A stretch of DNA of 64,000 bases from Pleodorina starrii. Taxonomy: Eukaryota; Chlorophyta; Chlorophyceae; Chlamydomonadales; Volvocaceae. Made by a program: the position numbers and the translations under genes. Under the pieces are notes generated by a model that did not search any database, was not told the origin of the DNA, and saw only the letters and a list, made by a program, of their open reading frames with translations. The stretch is taken from NCBI GenBank assembly GCA_030267565.1, contig BRXU01000001.1, positions 3,100,001 through 3,164,000 of the forward strand, in the 5' to 3' direction. This document shows, piece by piece, positions 49,130-62,463 of the stretch. The first letter of the stretch is position 1. Each line of letters begins with the position of its first letter.

Positions 49130-52100
49130 TACCGGTGCGCGAGCGAGGAGCCGTAGTGTGGTGCGGTGTGTCGCTTGTGGTGCGCTGTGGTGCGGTGTGG
49201 TTAGTTCTGCTGGCCGTTTCCTTGCTGGCCGTTTTCAGCCCCGGGGGCGGGCCCGTTGAACGTCGTCTACCTCGGCTCCTGTTGAAGTGCGGCTCTCCTT
49301 TATTAACCCGGGGGGCGGGCCACTCCCGACCGGGCCGCCGTTTCGTCGTCCCGCGGGCCTCTCGTAGCGGCTGCGGTCGGTATCCTTTCTAGTGTTTGTG
49401 CGACTGCGGCACATACGCCTGGCATGCATGTGGCGGCGGATTGTCGGCCTTGGGACGCGGCCTGATCCACGACCCTTCTGTCGGCGCGCGGCAGCATGTG
49501 CAGCGTCCTCACTTTAACTTCATTTCAATTTCATTTCATTTCTCGGCGCTTTGGCTTTTTGTTGGGGCCGTGCGTGCCGGATAGCTCCGTCAGCGCTGTG
49601 GCGTGTTTGTTGTTAGTTGTTGGTTGGCGGTTCTTGACCGCCACGCACAAGTTGGTGTGCTCTGCTCATCTTGTGGACCCTACCGGGGCGGCCGCGCGAG
49701 GGGAAGAATACACGGGGAGGGCACCTTAATCAGGCTCAGGCACGTTGTTGTCCACGGCAGCGCATTCTTTCTGCATCTGCTGTCAAGCAATGGAGGGCTC
49801 CAACTGGCAACGCGACGCATGTTTGCTAGACTCCTGAGTGTGTGTGTGAAGGTGCTTCATCATCGTTACTTACCGTAGAGTCAGTTGCAGCAGGCAGTGG
49901 CGGAACACTCCTGGAGGCGCATGGAGAAGCGGGTCGCGCCGCGGCCCCCGCAGTGCGGCTGCCTATCTGGTTGCCCGCCCCCTCCCTCCTCCCGCCGCGC
50001 GCGCTTGGTCGCTCCCTGGCTCCGTGGCCGACACGCCGCTGAGGAGCAGCAGGCAGAAGCGCAAAGCCCCCCTAAATCGCGCTCTCCCTAATCGGCCTCT
50101 CGTTTGTTTGTTTTTATGACACGGTTTGCAAGCCGCATCATTTGCACGACGCGAGGCGAGGAATGACCATGGCCAGCTTTGCGGCTCCGCTCGTAGACGT
50201 ACTCTAGCAGTAGTGATGAGCCGTTTGCAGAACGAACTGCGTGTGTGTGTGGGTGAGGGTGTGGTGGTGTGAATGTATCCCTCCCACTTGGCCAAGGGTA
50301 TGGTGTTCTTAGGATAAACTGCGCCTTTGGTAGGTTGGACTTGAGTCACTCCTAGCGTGAGGCTGCTGGCCCCCTGCAGGCGCCAGAAGCAGCAGGTGGC
50401 TATATTAGACACGCGCACCAAGGGCTTCCTCGCTCGCTCGCCCGCCCCTGCTGGCTGTTGGATGACTCGCGCCGCCGCCGCCTGTCACCAGCGCCGTACA
50501 TCGCTGGTACATAGCATTATTGCCAGCCTGCCTTCTCTCTGTCGGTGTGCCTGGCTCTTGCGTGCCTGCGCACGGCGTTCCCCTGGAAAAGAACTGGTAT
50601 TGTATTGCCTCGTTTGTTGTACGGCGTTCCACCCGCGGCAGCGAGCGCGCAAGTACGTAGCCGCGACGTTCGTTTGGCTTATTGATCCGCCTGCGTCTGA
50701 TGCATGAGGGCACTGGATGGCCGAGGCTCTCGGCGGCAAGCGCGCCGCCTCATAAGCCCGGCCCAACAGCGACCCCTGCTCGCGCCGTCTGATGCGGACA
50801 CGAATGAATGCCATCTGTTGTGGCGGTGATCGACGGCGCTGACTCAAAGCGCAGGCTATTCCTTTATTTGCTCGTTGACAGGGTCCAACACCAGATGACA
50901 ACTGGCCAGCGACGGCTGTTTGTTCTACAACTCCGCTGCTCGCCGACCTGCGAGCAGCGGCCCAAAGCCGGAGCAGCGGCTCAGTGCAACGGCCGTACCC
51001 TGGAGCCTACTGATCCGTATCTGGATACGTAAAACGTATTCCTCCGACTACCGGCCGGCCACAGCACCCAAAACCGCACGGCGAAATGCACATGACACAA
51101 GATACCGACTACAACAATACTACTCAGCATGGGCTGGAAGCGCCCGGGGCCGGTGTCGTAGGCTGCGGTCCTCGCGTCCCGGCGCTCCAACCGCCCAACC
51201 GACTGCAACTAACCAAATTGCCTAATAAGATTGGCAAGAACAGCGAAACTGACGCAATTGACGCGCTGTGCGTGTCAACTACGTGGTAGGTAGGTGTGTC
51301 GTGACAAACCGCCGCCGCCACTCCGTCCATGCGGTGCGGTTGCCAAGCTAGCAAGCAAGCAACCCATGCCAAGCCAACCAGCAGGTCCCGCACGCACAGA
51401 GCACTACATACGTACTCGGAAATAACGTCCGAACATACATGCGGCAAAGTGTGAAAGCACACCGACGCACAGACACACAGATGCGCACGCACGGCGGGCG
51501 CTTGCGTGAAACCACGCGCACAGACAATCAAACACATGCGCAAATCAAGGGCGCTTATATTAGTTATATAACAACTCATATCACGTACGAATGAACGTAT
51601 GCGCGCACTCGGGCAGCAGTTCCTCCTCATCATAATTCGCGCGCAGCGTCATTTTTGCAATAAACGAACCTGCAAGCAAGGAACTAATTCCAGTTGCTGG
51701 CAGACAGCACAACGGCAGGACCACTGCATTCAGTAAAAGACGCGCGGCCGATCAAACATGCATCGCCACTCAGCGGCGGGCCCCGCGTGCGTTCCGATCC
51801 GGTCCGACGTCTGCATTTCGCGTTTTTACCGCAGCCGCAGCCGTCTCCATTTCTCGCATGGCACATTCGTACATACACATGCAGCAATGAAGCTGTCAGT
51901 GCAACAATCTCCGACGCATTTGATAATTCTTTGGATCGATCGATACCACGCATCGCACGCAGTTCATCCGTCTGTACACACTCGCTTGCACGGCACTGCG
52001 TACGTACACACGTACGTACGCACGGCGATACGTATATATGCGCCGAGTCGTCAGCTCCGTCCGTCGTCGCCATCAGCGCTACGCCCACGCAGCCACACGC

Positions 52101-52540
52101 ACGGCAGCACATTCACACATTCGCGGGCCACGTCGTCGCGCCTTCCTTATGCGCAACAAAGGACACAATCAACACCCGCCCTTATCAACATCCACGCACG
52201 CAACCGATCCATCCAGCAGGGTCCCCGCTGGCTCCCTCCATACATCGATCTCCATCTCCGTCTCTTTGGATTTGCCCTCCAAGGGCTCCGCTCCCAGGAC
52301 GCATGCCATGTCATGCCATGCCACGCCACGCACCCTCTACAGTCTACACGGTCAGTATTGGCCACCGGTGGCTTCACGCACAAGCAAGAACGTACGCAGT
52401 TAGGGGCGGCTCCAGAGGCGGCCAATTAAAGTCCCACGGAATCAGTAGAAGGCCGCGCCGCGCCCAAGGCCCGGCAGCCGGACCATCAGTGCGGCCGACA
52501 CCGACGTTGTCGCCGTGCGATCGCGACGGGCGACGACCAG
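49130..52540. other. Spacer between convergent genes
   Basis: This lies between the 3' ends of the RPGC gene and the Tudor-like gene. Several frames are open, the longest at 51694-52599, but they are rich in His/Arg/Ser/Thr/Pro without exon-like boundaries. Nothing is recognised. The segment 51900-52100 has ACGTACGTACACACG-type simple sequence. Confidence 0.5.
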
Positions 52541-52558
52541 AGATCTACCCGCCGCGGA

Positions 52559-52563
52559 TTACA
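52559..52563 (-). terminator. TGTAA poly(A) signal (as TTACA) of the Tudor-like gene
   Basis: On the minus strand TGTAA lies about 575 bases after the stop at 53139-53141. The 66-base hairpin at 52908-52973 would fall inside this 3' UTR. Confidence 0.55.
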
Positions 52564-52907
52564 CGGCAAGTAAAGAAACCTGCACCCGCCGCGAGTTGAT
52601 GTCCGTCTTTCTGTGCTTGTCCGGCCGCGCTGTGGTAGGGCCGCAGGCAATTGTGACTAGGGCCAGTTTAAGCCGCAGGGAACGCAGTACGCAGATAGAT
52701 ACGACTGGTAGCTAGGGGCGCCGCTAAAACCTAGATAGATAGATGCTATTAGGGGCGGTTTCTTACTAGTTTAATCTCACTAAATGGGGAGCGATTGCCA
52801 TCGCTGATGCCGCTAAGGCCCCTGAAAACAGAGAGTGCAACAGAACTGAACTTTTGGAGGGTGTGCCGTACGTAAAGATAGACGTTGCGCAGCAGCAGCG
52901 CGCGTAA

Positions 52908-52973
52908 CACAACCGCAATGCAATTAACCTGCCCCAGCGATGGCTGGGGCAGGTTGATTGCATTGCGGTTGTG
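52908..52973. repeat. 31-bp hairpin with 4-base loop
   Basis: CACAACCGCAATGCAATTAA... (52908-52938) pairs with 52943-52973 over 31 positions with a single G-T mismatch and the loop GATG. It lies between the stop and the poly(A) signal of the minus-strand Tudor-like gene, so it probably forms in its 3' UTR. Confidence 0.9.
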
Positions 52974-53138
52974 CTTCCTCAAAACAAAGCCCTCTGTTCA
53001 GCCGGGCCGACACTTTCCAAGTCCTGCGCGACTAACTGCCAACTGCCGCTCGCCGTACATTCTCAGGAGCAGCCTCCTCGACCTCAGCAGCAGTATCGGC
53101 TGCCCCAGGCCGCCCGCCCGCGCAGTCCGCCTCCGCCA

Positions 53139-56100
53139 TCAACGGGTGGTCGCCAATGCTGTCATTGCCGGAATCGCACCTGTTGCTGTTGCCCTCCCCT
53201 GCTGCGTCCAAGAGCAGAGATTCTCTAACCGCCGTACCTCCCGGCGAACGCCAGCCCATGCCGCCTCATCACGGTCAGCAGCCGCCGCCGCCGCCGCAGC
53301 AGCAGCAGCACTGGCAGCGGCCATCGGAGCTCCTCCAAAAGCGGGCGCCGCCGCCGCCGCGGCGGCGGCGGCGGCGGCAGAGACGGAGCCTTGCATGGGA
53401 GCCCTAGCCGGCGGAGCTGGCAGTTCAAAGCTGCGGTTGCGGCTTCTGTTGTTGTTGCTGCCGGCGACGTCGCCGCGGTTGCTGAGCTCGCTCTGCGCGC
53501 TGCCGCCGTTGGTGGGGATGATGACATCCTGCCCTGCCGCCGTGAATCCGGTCAGGGTGCTTGGCGCGGACTGGCTGGGCGTAGCGCCGGTGGCGACAAC
53601 GTGTGGTGCGGCGGCCGCCGCCGCCGGATGGTCGCCCGACGAGAGGACTGCGAGCGAGGGGGCAGAGGCAGCGGCATGGGCAGGGGCAGACGGGAAAGGG
53701 GGCGTTCGAGCAGCGCACCGGCGGCCGAATGCATGGGTCTGGGTCTATCTCAGGGTAGCGACTGGAGGTAAGGGTGGATGCGAGCACACCGAAACCGACA
53801 CCCACACCGGCGGCGGCGGCGGCAGTGGTGAGGCTGGAATCTATATACCTGTCGTGGTGAGGCGAGTCCTGAGTTGCTCTTGAGGCGTGTCATGTGCACG
53901 GCGTGTCATGCGCGAGGAATAGCTGCTGTGCAGCAGCGCGTGACGCGCACATGTGTGCTCAGGGACCACGACTCGCCCCATCCACCCGTCCAGCCGGCAC
54001 ACCCTGACGACACAGCAGAAATAAAGCAACACATACATCTCAGCATCTCATCCAGGAACGCTCCGTCCGCCAAGGAGCTGCCCAACAGTTGCACCGGCGG
54101 CGGCGGCGTCAGGCTCCTCCCGAGCGCGCTCGTCGTCGCTGCAACTCCGGTGGTGCTGCCCGCCGGGCGGCCGCCGCCGTTGGTCGCACCAGCGCTACCG
54201 CCGCCGCCGGGACCGCCTGCCGCCGGCTCCGCCGCCGCAGCTACCCCCGCGACGGCGGCGCCGGCGCCTGCGGCGACAGAGGTCCAGGGTGACATTAGCG
54301 TGCCGTACAAATCCACCGCAACAGTCGTAGTTTGCAGAGCATTGGCGGCGGCGGCAGCGGTGACGGTCCCTAGCAGCGGCCGCTGCGCGACCGGGGCTCC
54401 CAGATGTGTGGCGGACGAGGGAACCCCTGACTCTAGCTCTGAACCTGGCGCCACGCTGCCCTGAGCACCGCTTGGCGTGTCCGCCGCCGCCGCCGCCGCA
54501 GCCGCCATAACAGTAGTGCGCGCACCGACAGTGGCGAGTTGTGCAGCCGCTGCTGCTGCCGTGGCGGCGTTGGTCCCGACAGCCGCCGCCGCCGCCGCAG
54601 CGGCGGCGGCCTCGGCCGCGGCCTCGGCCGAATCGGGCACCGGCGCGCCTCCCGCCCGCGCCGGCTTGAGATGTTGCTGGGTGAGGAGGAATGGGGGTAG
54701 GCCGGCCAGGTGAATGGGCTCCGTGAACGCAGTGAGGGCGTGGGGCAAGGCTGCAGAGGCGGCCGGCGTCGCTGCCGCTGGGTGGCTGTTGGCCGCGGCG
54801 AACACGTTGCAGCTGCTTGCCGCAGCTGTGCTAGTTGCCGCGGCGGTTGCAGCGCCGCCGACGGACGCTGCGGTCGCCGCGTCCATCCTCGGCTCCAGTG
54901 CTGCGGGTATGGCGGTGGCGACGGCGGCCGCAGCTGTGGCGGAGGTCATGGACGCAGCCGTGGAGGCGGCGGCGGCCTGGGCGCCCTGGAAGCCGGCAAG
55001 GCCTGCGGCCCGGCTGCAAAGCTGCTGCTGCCAGCCGGCCGTGGCTTGGGCGAGCGTTGCACCCGCTGCCGAGGGGACGACGACGCCATTAATTCCGATG
55101 CCGCCGGCTCCAAAGGCGGGCCTCGGGCTCTGCGCGGCGTTCGCCTCCGCGGCCCCTCCGGCTGCTGCAGTCGCGAAGTTGGTTGTGCCCGGGAAGGGCA
55201 ATGACGACCTCGCCGCCATCGCCATGGCGGCTAGGGGAATGAGAGGTTGCGCTTGTGGTTGTGGTTGCGGTTGCTGCTGCACCGTCCCTGTGGGCTCCGC
55301 TGGTGCCCTGCCAGCGGCTCTGTCATGGAGGCTTGCCCAATGCACTCCCGTTGTTGCTGCTGCAACTGGTGCTGCTGCTGAGGCTGTGGCGGCGGCGGCG
55401 GTGACAGCTGTTGCCGCTGGTGACAGCAGGGCGCTTTGTCCCGTCGCGGCGCTCGCTGGCGGCGCGCCGACCAAGGCGCGATGTGGGGCGGGGGGCGGCA
55501 CGCCCAGCCCGGCCTCAGGGCTGACAGCAGTGCTCTTGGTCAGACCCAGGGAACTAGGCCCCGGCATGTGCTGCATCACGTGTGCCGACAGTAGCTGTGC
55601 CGCCAGCGCCGTCGCCGGCGGCGGCTGCACCGGTAGCGGCGGCCCGAACGCCGCTGGCAGCAGCAGCTGCTGCTGCGGCTGCGCTAGAGCAGCAGCGGGA
55701 AGGAGCGGCGGCCGCGGCTGCTCCTGCGGCGCCAGCGGCGCCAGTATCACCGGCGGCAGGGGTTGGAAGCCCTCCGCCACGTTGCGCGGCGCCGTGCCGG
55801 GCGCCGGCGGCATTCGCGCGAAGTGGAGCAGCGTGATGGGCAGGTAGAGGTGCGACTGCAGCTTCTTGTGGTCTGTTGACGGTTGACGGTTGACGGGCCC
55901 AAGGGTGTGTGAAACGGCAACGAAGTAGGACAGGGATGCGGCAGGGCAGAGCTCAGGAGGGGCCCGGAGCAGCAGGAACAGCAGCAACAGAAGCCAGAGC
56001 AGACGGTGGGCAGTCCGTGGCGCGCGCGTGAAGTACAAGCCCGGTAAGCTGCGGTGAATGCCACTTGTCGTTAGGGCGGCCGCTGCTGTACCGTAGTTGG

Positions 56101-57578
56101 TGACCCGGACAGCAAGCTACAGCGGACGCCGGCCCTCATGACCAAAACACCGATCGGGCAGTGCCGTCCCAGATTGATTGGTACAGGCGGTGTGTGCTGT
56201 AAATGCTTGCAGTCATGCACCGCCCCAGTGTGCAACGCTGTGCCAGCCACGCTCGCCTCGCTGCGCAAACCGGTGCGCCACGCTGGTTGGCCGGCTCTGG
56301 AGCTGCGCCCTGAGAGCTTATTTAAGACACACAACCCCCATACACCGTACCTGTGTGGTACTTGACCGTGAACATGCCGGAGTCGGCATCGAAGTCGATG
56401 ATGGTGGCGGAGCGCCACACGCCCACAATGCGCGGCGCGGCGCTGCGCGGCACCAGCGCGCTGGGTACGTTGGCGGCGGCGGCGGCGGCTTCCTTGCCGG
56501 CGACGCTGTCGTACCAATACACGCTGATCTGCTTGCGCTTGAGCTTCTCTCCGCCCATGAGTAGCGAAGCGGCGCGGAGCCAGGCCTTGAAGGGTATCTG
56601 TTTTGGCGGGCGGGTTAATTTTGGTGGATGGCGGGCGCGGCGGGGCGGGGCGGGCGATGGAGGCGGGGAAGGGGGGCCAGGGAGGAGACACGAGACCTGA
56701 CGAGACAGTGGCTTTGGACAGTGTTCAGCAAGGCATGGCCGTTCACTAAAGGCCACAGCGTTCGCCCGCGGCCTTGCTCGCGTCATCCCTTACTTGTATG
56801 CCATGTGCGTGTGCAAGGCTTTACAGGATGTCTGTACAACAATTCATTTGCTCGTGCGAGTATCGCTCCGTGCAGTTGCTCTCCCCAAGCGCTTTCGGAT
56901 AATGTTGCACCCACCATCGGCGCAGCCGCGGCCTGCTGGACCATCAGGTCGCGTGTCACCAAAGGCTCCAGCGTCACGTGGAGGCTCCAATCCTGTAGCA
57001 ACACCAACAGCAACAGCACCAACAACAGCAGCAAACACGGCAACAGCACACGTGGCAACAGCATCAGCATCAGCATCAGCGAGCGCTACAACGTTGCTGG
57101 GCCGGCAGGCAGGCGGGGAACAGCAACGCAGGCAGGCGGGGAACAGCAACTCAGGCAGGCGGGGAACAGCAACTCAGGCAGGCGGGGAACAGCAACTCAG
57201 GCAGGCGGGGAACAGCAACTCAGGTTGAGCCGTACAGGCGGATTTAAGTTAAGCCCAGCGCCATATTTGTGGTTTTCTTCGGGGGAAGGGAGCCCACGGA
57301 GCACGCCGCGAGGGCGCGGGTCGCAGCCCCCCGGGCGTCTACGCGACTCGACCACACCTGCAGAGAGCAGACGCTCCCTCCGGCCCGGAACGGCACCGCG
57401 GGCTTGTTTTCACAGGCGCCGCAGCAGCAGACAACTGCAGTGGCGGCCGGCGACGCGGCATAGCTGCCAAGAACGCGGCATGCCGACCTGGGCCAAGGGC
57501 GCGAAGCGGCGGGTGTTGAAGTAGCGGCCAGTCAAGAGGCGGGCGCGTTGGGAACAAGTGGCTTTTGGGCGCAGTGCT
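53139..57578 (-). CDS. Tudor-like, Ala/Pro/Gln-rich protein, 5' end not found
   Basis: Minus-strand exons 57488-57578, 56915-56992, 56351-56597 and 54037-55872 join in phase. A last exon ends at TGA 53139-53141 and starts near 53720-53737. A short exon between them is needed to keep phase and is unresolved. In order: a basic segment (LLTGRYFNTRRFAPLAQ); a helical segment; a Tudor/Agenet-like barrel (QISVYWYDSVAGKE, VGVWRSATIIDFDADSG, MFTVKYHTDHKK); then about 800 residues of Ala, Pro, Gln, Ser and Thr. Tudor-like barrels usually read methylated histones or proteins, so a chromatin or nuclear role is an inference. About 950 residues are visible. The donor of the first listed exon (CAG|GTCGGC) is weak. 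The N-terminus and promoter lie above 57578. Confidence 0.6.
57106..57225 (+). repeat. 23-bp minisatellite, five copies, in an intron of the Tudor-like gene
   Basis: The unit AGGCGGGGAACAGCAACTC plus AGGC starts near 57111, 57134, 57157, 57180 and 57203, nearly identical each time. It falls between the exons 56915-56992 and 57488-57578. Confidence 0.95.
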
Positions 57579-60500
57579 CTAAGGTAAGGAAGTAGCTTGT
57601 TAATTTGTTAAAAGGACTGCAAGAGTTCAGATCACGTGCGTCGAGGTGGTTAGGGCGTGGTATGGGCTTGCTTCGGTGTGCCCGGGTCGCGGCCTGCTTC
57701 GAATAACTGCAGGTAATATTTGAAGATTGCGCTAAATTACTTGTCAATTGGTCTGAGAAGACTTGCAATCCTCTGCAATCCTCACCCGCGGTAAAACAGC
57801 CGGATGTGCGCTGGCAGGGATTGCGATCGCTCAAAAAGCCCTGAAACGGCTGCAGCATTGGACGCCATGCTACCATGGAACACAGGGCGACAGGGGGGTG
57901 GCTTTAGATATTATTACTTGTACAAAATGCTCGGCACGTGACGGTGACGGTCAGCATAAAGCGTTTGTACTTCAATTGCGGTCGCGACATTGGCCTGGCG
58001 AAGCAGCCGCCGGCAGAAAAGCAACGCCCAGGTAAGGAATTTCTGCGGTTCACTTACAAAATATGAGCCCACGCCGGGTTCTTGGTCTACATGCCGGAAT
58101 CAGCGGGGCTTCAAGCCCGCGCATGGACTGTATGCGCATTGACTGAGTCCATGATGCTTACCGTTAGAGACAAAGTGGTATTTACAAACAATTTATAATA
58201 TCCTAGCTACAGTACCGTAACGTTCTAGGCCGGGTTACCATGGTCCCGGTTACAAAACACCGTTTCTCAGTACAGATGTTGCCACGAAAAGCGGTACGCT
58301 TTCCATACAGAGCGCCAATCTTGGTCGATTTCTACATCACGTGGGCTCACTTGGCTGGGATATTTCGACTGTTGGCGGCCAGCGCGGCTCACACATTTTG
58401 GAACAGAGCCCGTGCGGATTACTGTCCGCCGAGGAGAATGCGTTGAACTATGGCTCATTAAATACAATATAATCACGGCTGCGTTCGGTGGCGCTTGGTT
58501 ACAAGCGCTGCCAAAGGCTTTCCAGAAGGTTTGTACTCCCTGGACAGCCCTGGAACTCCCTACCTGGTACTCCTTTGCGAAACCTCCAGCGAAACAGGCT
58601 TCTATGAACATGGATGATGGAATACACTAGCCTTAGAACCGCCAAGTGCATGTAAATTGACAGTGGATAATATGCCTGGTGCAACGAACGGAGCCCTAAG
58701 TTAGTGTGCGCATTAGAGGTAGGTCGTGAGGGATCGCATATTGTGCAATACAGATAAAACTATCGACGAAATTTGCAGATAACCCGGGTCGTGTGGTGGC
58801 TAAGGAATTGCTTGGCGGTAGCTGCAGCAAGCTGTCATGTTCCGACGAGGCGGAAGAGGCCGGGCCTCGTCCGTGCTGTCCGTCGGCCTGTAACGGTCCG
58901 TGCCTTTGCCGCGCAGACTGCTAGGGGTGACTGACCTAATAGGGGTCACTGGCCTACGGTCCACTGACCTACGGGTCACTAACCTACGGGTCACTGACCC
59001 AATAGGGGTCACTGACCTAATAGAGGTCACTGGCCTACGGGTCACTGACCTACGGGTCACTGACCTACGGGTCACTGACCTACGGGTCACTGACCCAAAA
59101 GGGGTCACTGACCTAATAGGGGTCACTGACCTAATAGTGGTCACTGACCTACGGGTCACTAACCTACGGGTCACTGACCTAAGGGTCACTGACCTACGGG
59201 TCACTGACCTAAGGGTCACTGACCTACGGGTCAATGACCTAACATCCTGCAGTGGAAAACGGAAGGCGCACACAAACCAGACAGCGCGTTGGCTGTGGCC
59301 CAAGGCGGAAGCTGCTGTCAGGTCTATTGGTGTGCCTGCTTGTGGGGTTACGGGGCCCGGGGCCCGTCACCCATTTGGGGGCCTCATGAAGAACTTCAGC
59401 TGCTGCTGTGAGTGACTTTTCACTTCCAGGTTCCAGCCGTCTCGGACGCCCCACTTCATAGTCAGTCGTTCTGGCCTGGCTTGGCTGTCCAGGCTTGGCA
59501 GGCTGGGCTGCGGGTCCGAAGCACATAAGCGGCAGGCATGTTGAGGCTCGGCGCTCGCGAAGAGGTCTCAACTCTTTCTGCTCGGGCAAACTACGTGTCC
59601 TTCGATCGAGGAAACGATCGGTATGCCGTCATTTGTAAGTACTCGGAACAGAGACGAGGATGGGCGAGTACCGGTATCATACATGAGAGTGCCCGTCAGA
59701 CATCCACACAAGCCGTGCGCGACAAGCCTATCGGCACTCCTGGCCGGGCCGTTATCGGTCCAATCGGGCCGCGTCGTTATAATCTCCAATCCGACGATGC
59801 AGTACTACGCACAAACGAACAACGGCAATGCCACAGCGGCCAAAGGGCACAAAGCCAACAGCTTACAGTACGCCTGCACAGTCATAGCCCGCCGTGAACA
59901 ACAGCATACGGTAACCATATGACACGTCGCGTTGTGTACTGAAAACAAATACGCGGAAGACAAATACGCTGTGTACTGCCGGAGGGACTGCGGGTACCAA
60001 AAACACGCGCCCGCGCGCCGCTCAATCCGTCAGGGCTTCCGGGACCTCGCACTTGCTGCCGACCAGCACACAGCTGTTCTGCCGCAGCCTCGTCGCGGCA
60101 TCCCTGTGACGCCCACGTGCCTCGCCCGGCTCTGACCGCCCCTGAGGAAATGCGAATGAAATAATAAAGCGGTGCGCGCTGCAAACGGTGCGTGCCTGCG
60201 ATGAGCGAGCCCAGGGCAGGCAGCCGGGCGGTGGGCGCCCGCTGGCGCCCGCCCGCCGGCAATCCTTCGCCCCATCCCGCCTCGCCCGCCGGCTGTAGAG
60301 ACTCTGGAATGATCTTGCAGCCCTGGTGACGCGCTACACTGCACAGCCTGCCGTCGCCGACTCGGCCCGCCTGGGCCGGCCATCCCCTACGCTCGCCGCT
60401 TATTACAGCAAGGCCTGGGACCGCATTGCCCCCACGGCTTGCACCAGCTAGCCCTCCCGACCCAAACAAAGGCGCAACGAGCGAACCGTGAGTATCAAGT

Positions 60501-62463
60501 AAACACCAAGGCGCCCGCCCCGCCCGGCCACGCACGTCAAAAGTTCACGCCAAGGGCAGGCACGGTCCGACAAATCGACACACGCAATGACCTAACTCGG
60601 TGCAGAGACGACGCACTGCAGCTCCCTTCAAGCGGGGCACCGCCCCACCAAACTACCCTAGTATACACACACATGTAAAGAGCCGCATTCCGCACCAATC
60701 TACGGCGTAAACCGGCTGTCACTCCACCTTCTAGTTACAAAGGCAAACGCCTGCACCCGTCTAGATCTGCACCTCGACTTCCGACTGCGATCGTGTGGTG
60801 CATGTCCGCATTCATGTCCGTGCACTGCGTCATTTGGTGGATATCCGCAGGACGATTCATGGGCAACGACCCGCGGCTCCGACTGAGACGACTCGTGCAC
60901 GAGCGCCGCAACCACCGCCCACTTTCCCAGCTCTGTGTAGGCCCTCCGCCCGCAATCATGGCATATGGACATCGACGGAGCTCCAAAGCAGGCGGCCTGC
61001 CGCGAACATTCGGTACAATCGGGGACAATGTGGTGCAGGCGGCGCGACAGCCCTCCAGGCACCAGGACACCAGGACCACAGCGCCCGGAACGCCGGCACG
61101 GCGGACGGCCCGGAACGTTCCAGATAGAAGAAGCGGAGCCAGGCACAATTGGCATGTCGCCAACCGCCGTCATGCACCCCACAGTGCTCGCGCCCCAAAT
61201 CCCGGGCACGCCCTCCCGACCTCGACAGACCACAATTCAGCACACATTCTGGGAGTAGTTGCCAAGAACTCCCCGGCCGACCCGGGGGCAGGCGTCAAAG
61301 AATCCCCACCGGAGGAGGAGATCGCTAGCGCCCCTTTGCGGGACAGAACAAACCAACCAGTCGTACAACTGTTCCTACGATTTTACTATAAGCCGCCCAC
61401 CGTCCCACGCACAGAGAAACCACAATCACAAGGCACCGGGATACTCTACAACGACGAATAGGCATACGATGCAACGCTTATTTGGAACGACGCATATGTA
61501 ATCTGAGTATCTGCTGAACAAGACGTACTCGGATTGGATTGTCGGTTGGTTGGTTGGTTGTTATTTGGTTGGATTCCGGACTCCAAGCCCGCCGGCCGCG
61601 GCTTGATCCAATACACGGTCCCGCCACGGCGCTCTCAAGATCGACGAGGAAGGGCGCCGCTGCACGCCCTTGCCCACGACAGCACGGCCGCAATTCGTGT
61701 GCACCCGGCAAGGGAATCCGCATGGCACGCGCGCGCGCGCGCCAAGCCCAACCGCAAGCCGACGCAAGCCGACGCAGCCCCACCGCAAGTCAATCGTAAA
61801 ACGGTCTTCACATCCCCGAAGCAGTTTCCATCCCACACTTCACTTACCCCTCCCCTGTGAGAGGAAGCCCGACGGAACCCACACGCGAGCCCCAGCAGCC
61901 AACGAAGCGGGATGGTCTACGTTGGCGCCGCCCACCGCCACAGCCATCACAAACAACACCTGAATATGCTGACATGCCGTGCCGTATGTATGTATCAGTT
62001 TTTGAACGATGACGAGCAAAAATGCCGCCACCACGGCAGGCGCTGGAAGGGTATGCTCTCGGGGCCCCGGCTGTTGTCCGCAACCCCGCACCAGAGCACG
62101 CCGCGCCGCTGCACGTGGCCGCGCATTTCCCTCGGCCATGCAAGCATCGTATATGCAAGCATCGTATATCGGTATGATGATGCATTCAAAGGACGCTGCG
62201 GAGGTTGCCTGCTTGGGACCGGCAGCCTTCCGGCCTAGAGCGTCGAGCCCGACGCACCGGCTTGCGTGAACCGCCGTCCGCAGCCCGCCGCTCCCACCGT
62301 CCTCAAGCAGCGACACAGACGCCCCCAATCCGGTCTGCGCTGTTTTAGGTCGCCCGCCCCCAATCACGCCCGAAAACCAATCCTACCCAGGGCGGCGCGC
62401 CCATTCCCGGCCACCGTCCCGCCACCCCCGCTCCCAAGTCGAGGCCAGCTCCCCTCATCCGTC
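57579..62463. other. Region between the Tudor-like and VOC genes
   Basis: It must contain the upstream exons and promoter of the Tudor-like gene and the 3' UTR of the VOC gene, but I could not place them. The nearest minus-strand TGTAA below the VOC stop is at 60735-60739, about 1.7 kb away. A GGTCA minisatellite lies at 58921-59247. Long frames at 60793-61461 (plus) and 59882-60535 (minus) have no recognisable content. Confidence 0.4.
58921..59247. repeat. Minisatellite of 15- and 18-bp GGTCA/TGACC units
   Basis: About twenty units alternate between TGACCTACGGGTCAC (15 bp) and TGACCTAATAGGGGTCAC (18 bp). Both are multiples of three, so frames stay open on both strands (Val-Thr-Asp-Leu-Arg on plus, Arg-Ser-Val-Thr-Arg on minus). 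Each unit is itself an imperfect palindrome (TGACC...GGTCA). Confidence 0.95.

Noticed and set aside
51694..52599. 301-residue plus-strand frame between convergent genes
   Set aside because: His/Arg/Pro/Ser-rich with simple-sequence stretches; it overlaps the poly(A) region of the minus-strand gene.
54714..55847. 377-residue plus-strand Ala/Gly/Cys-rich frame
   Set aside because: Antisense shadow of the large exon of the Tudor-like gene, whose minus frame is longer and splices in phase.
58921..59247. CRISPR array
   Set aside because: Units are contiguous 15- and 18-bp tandem repeats without unique spacers, in a eukaryotic genome.
60793..61461. 222-residue plus-strand frame
   Set aside because: No recognisable motifs, opposite frames equally open, no splice or poly(A) support.
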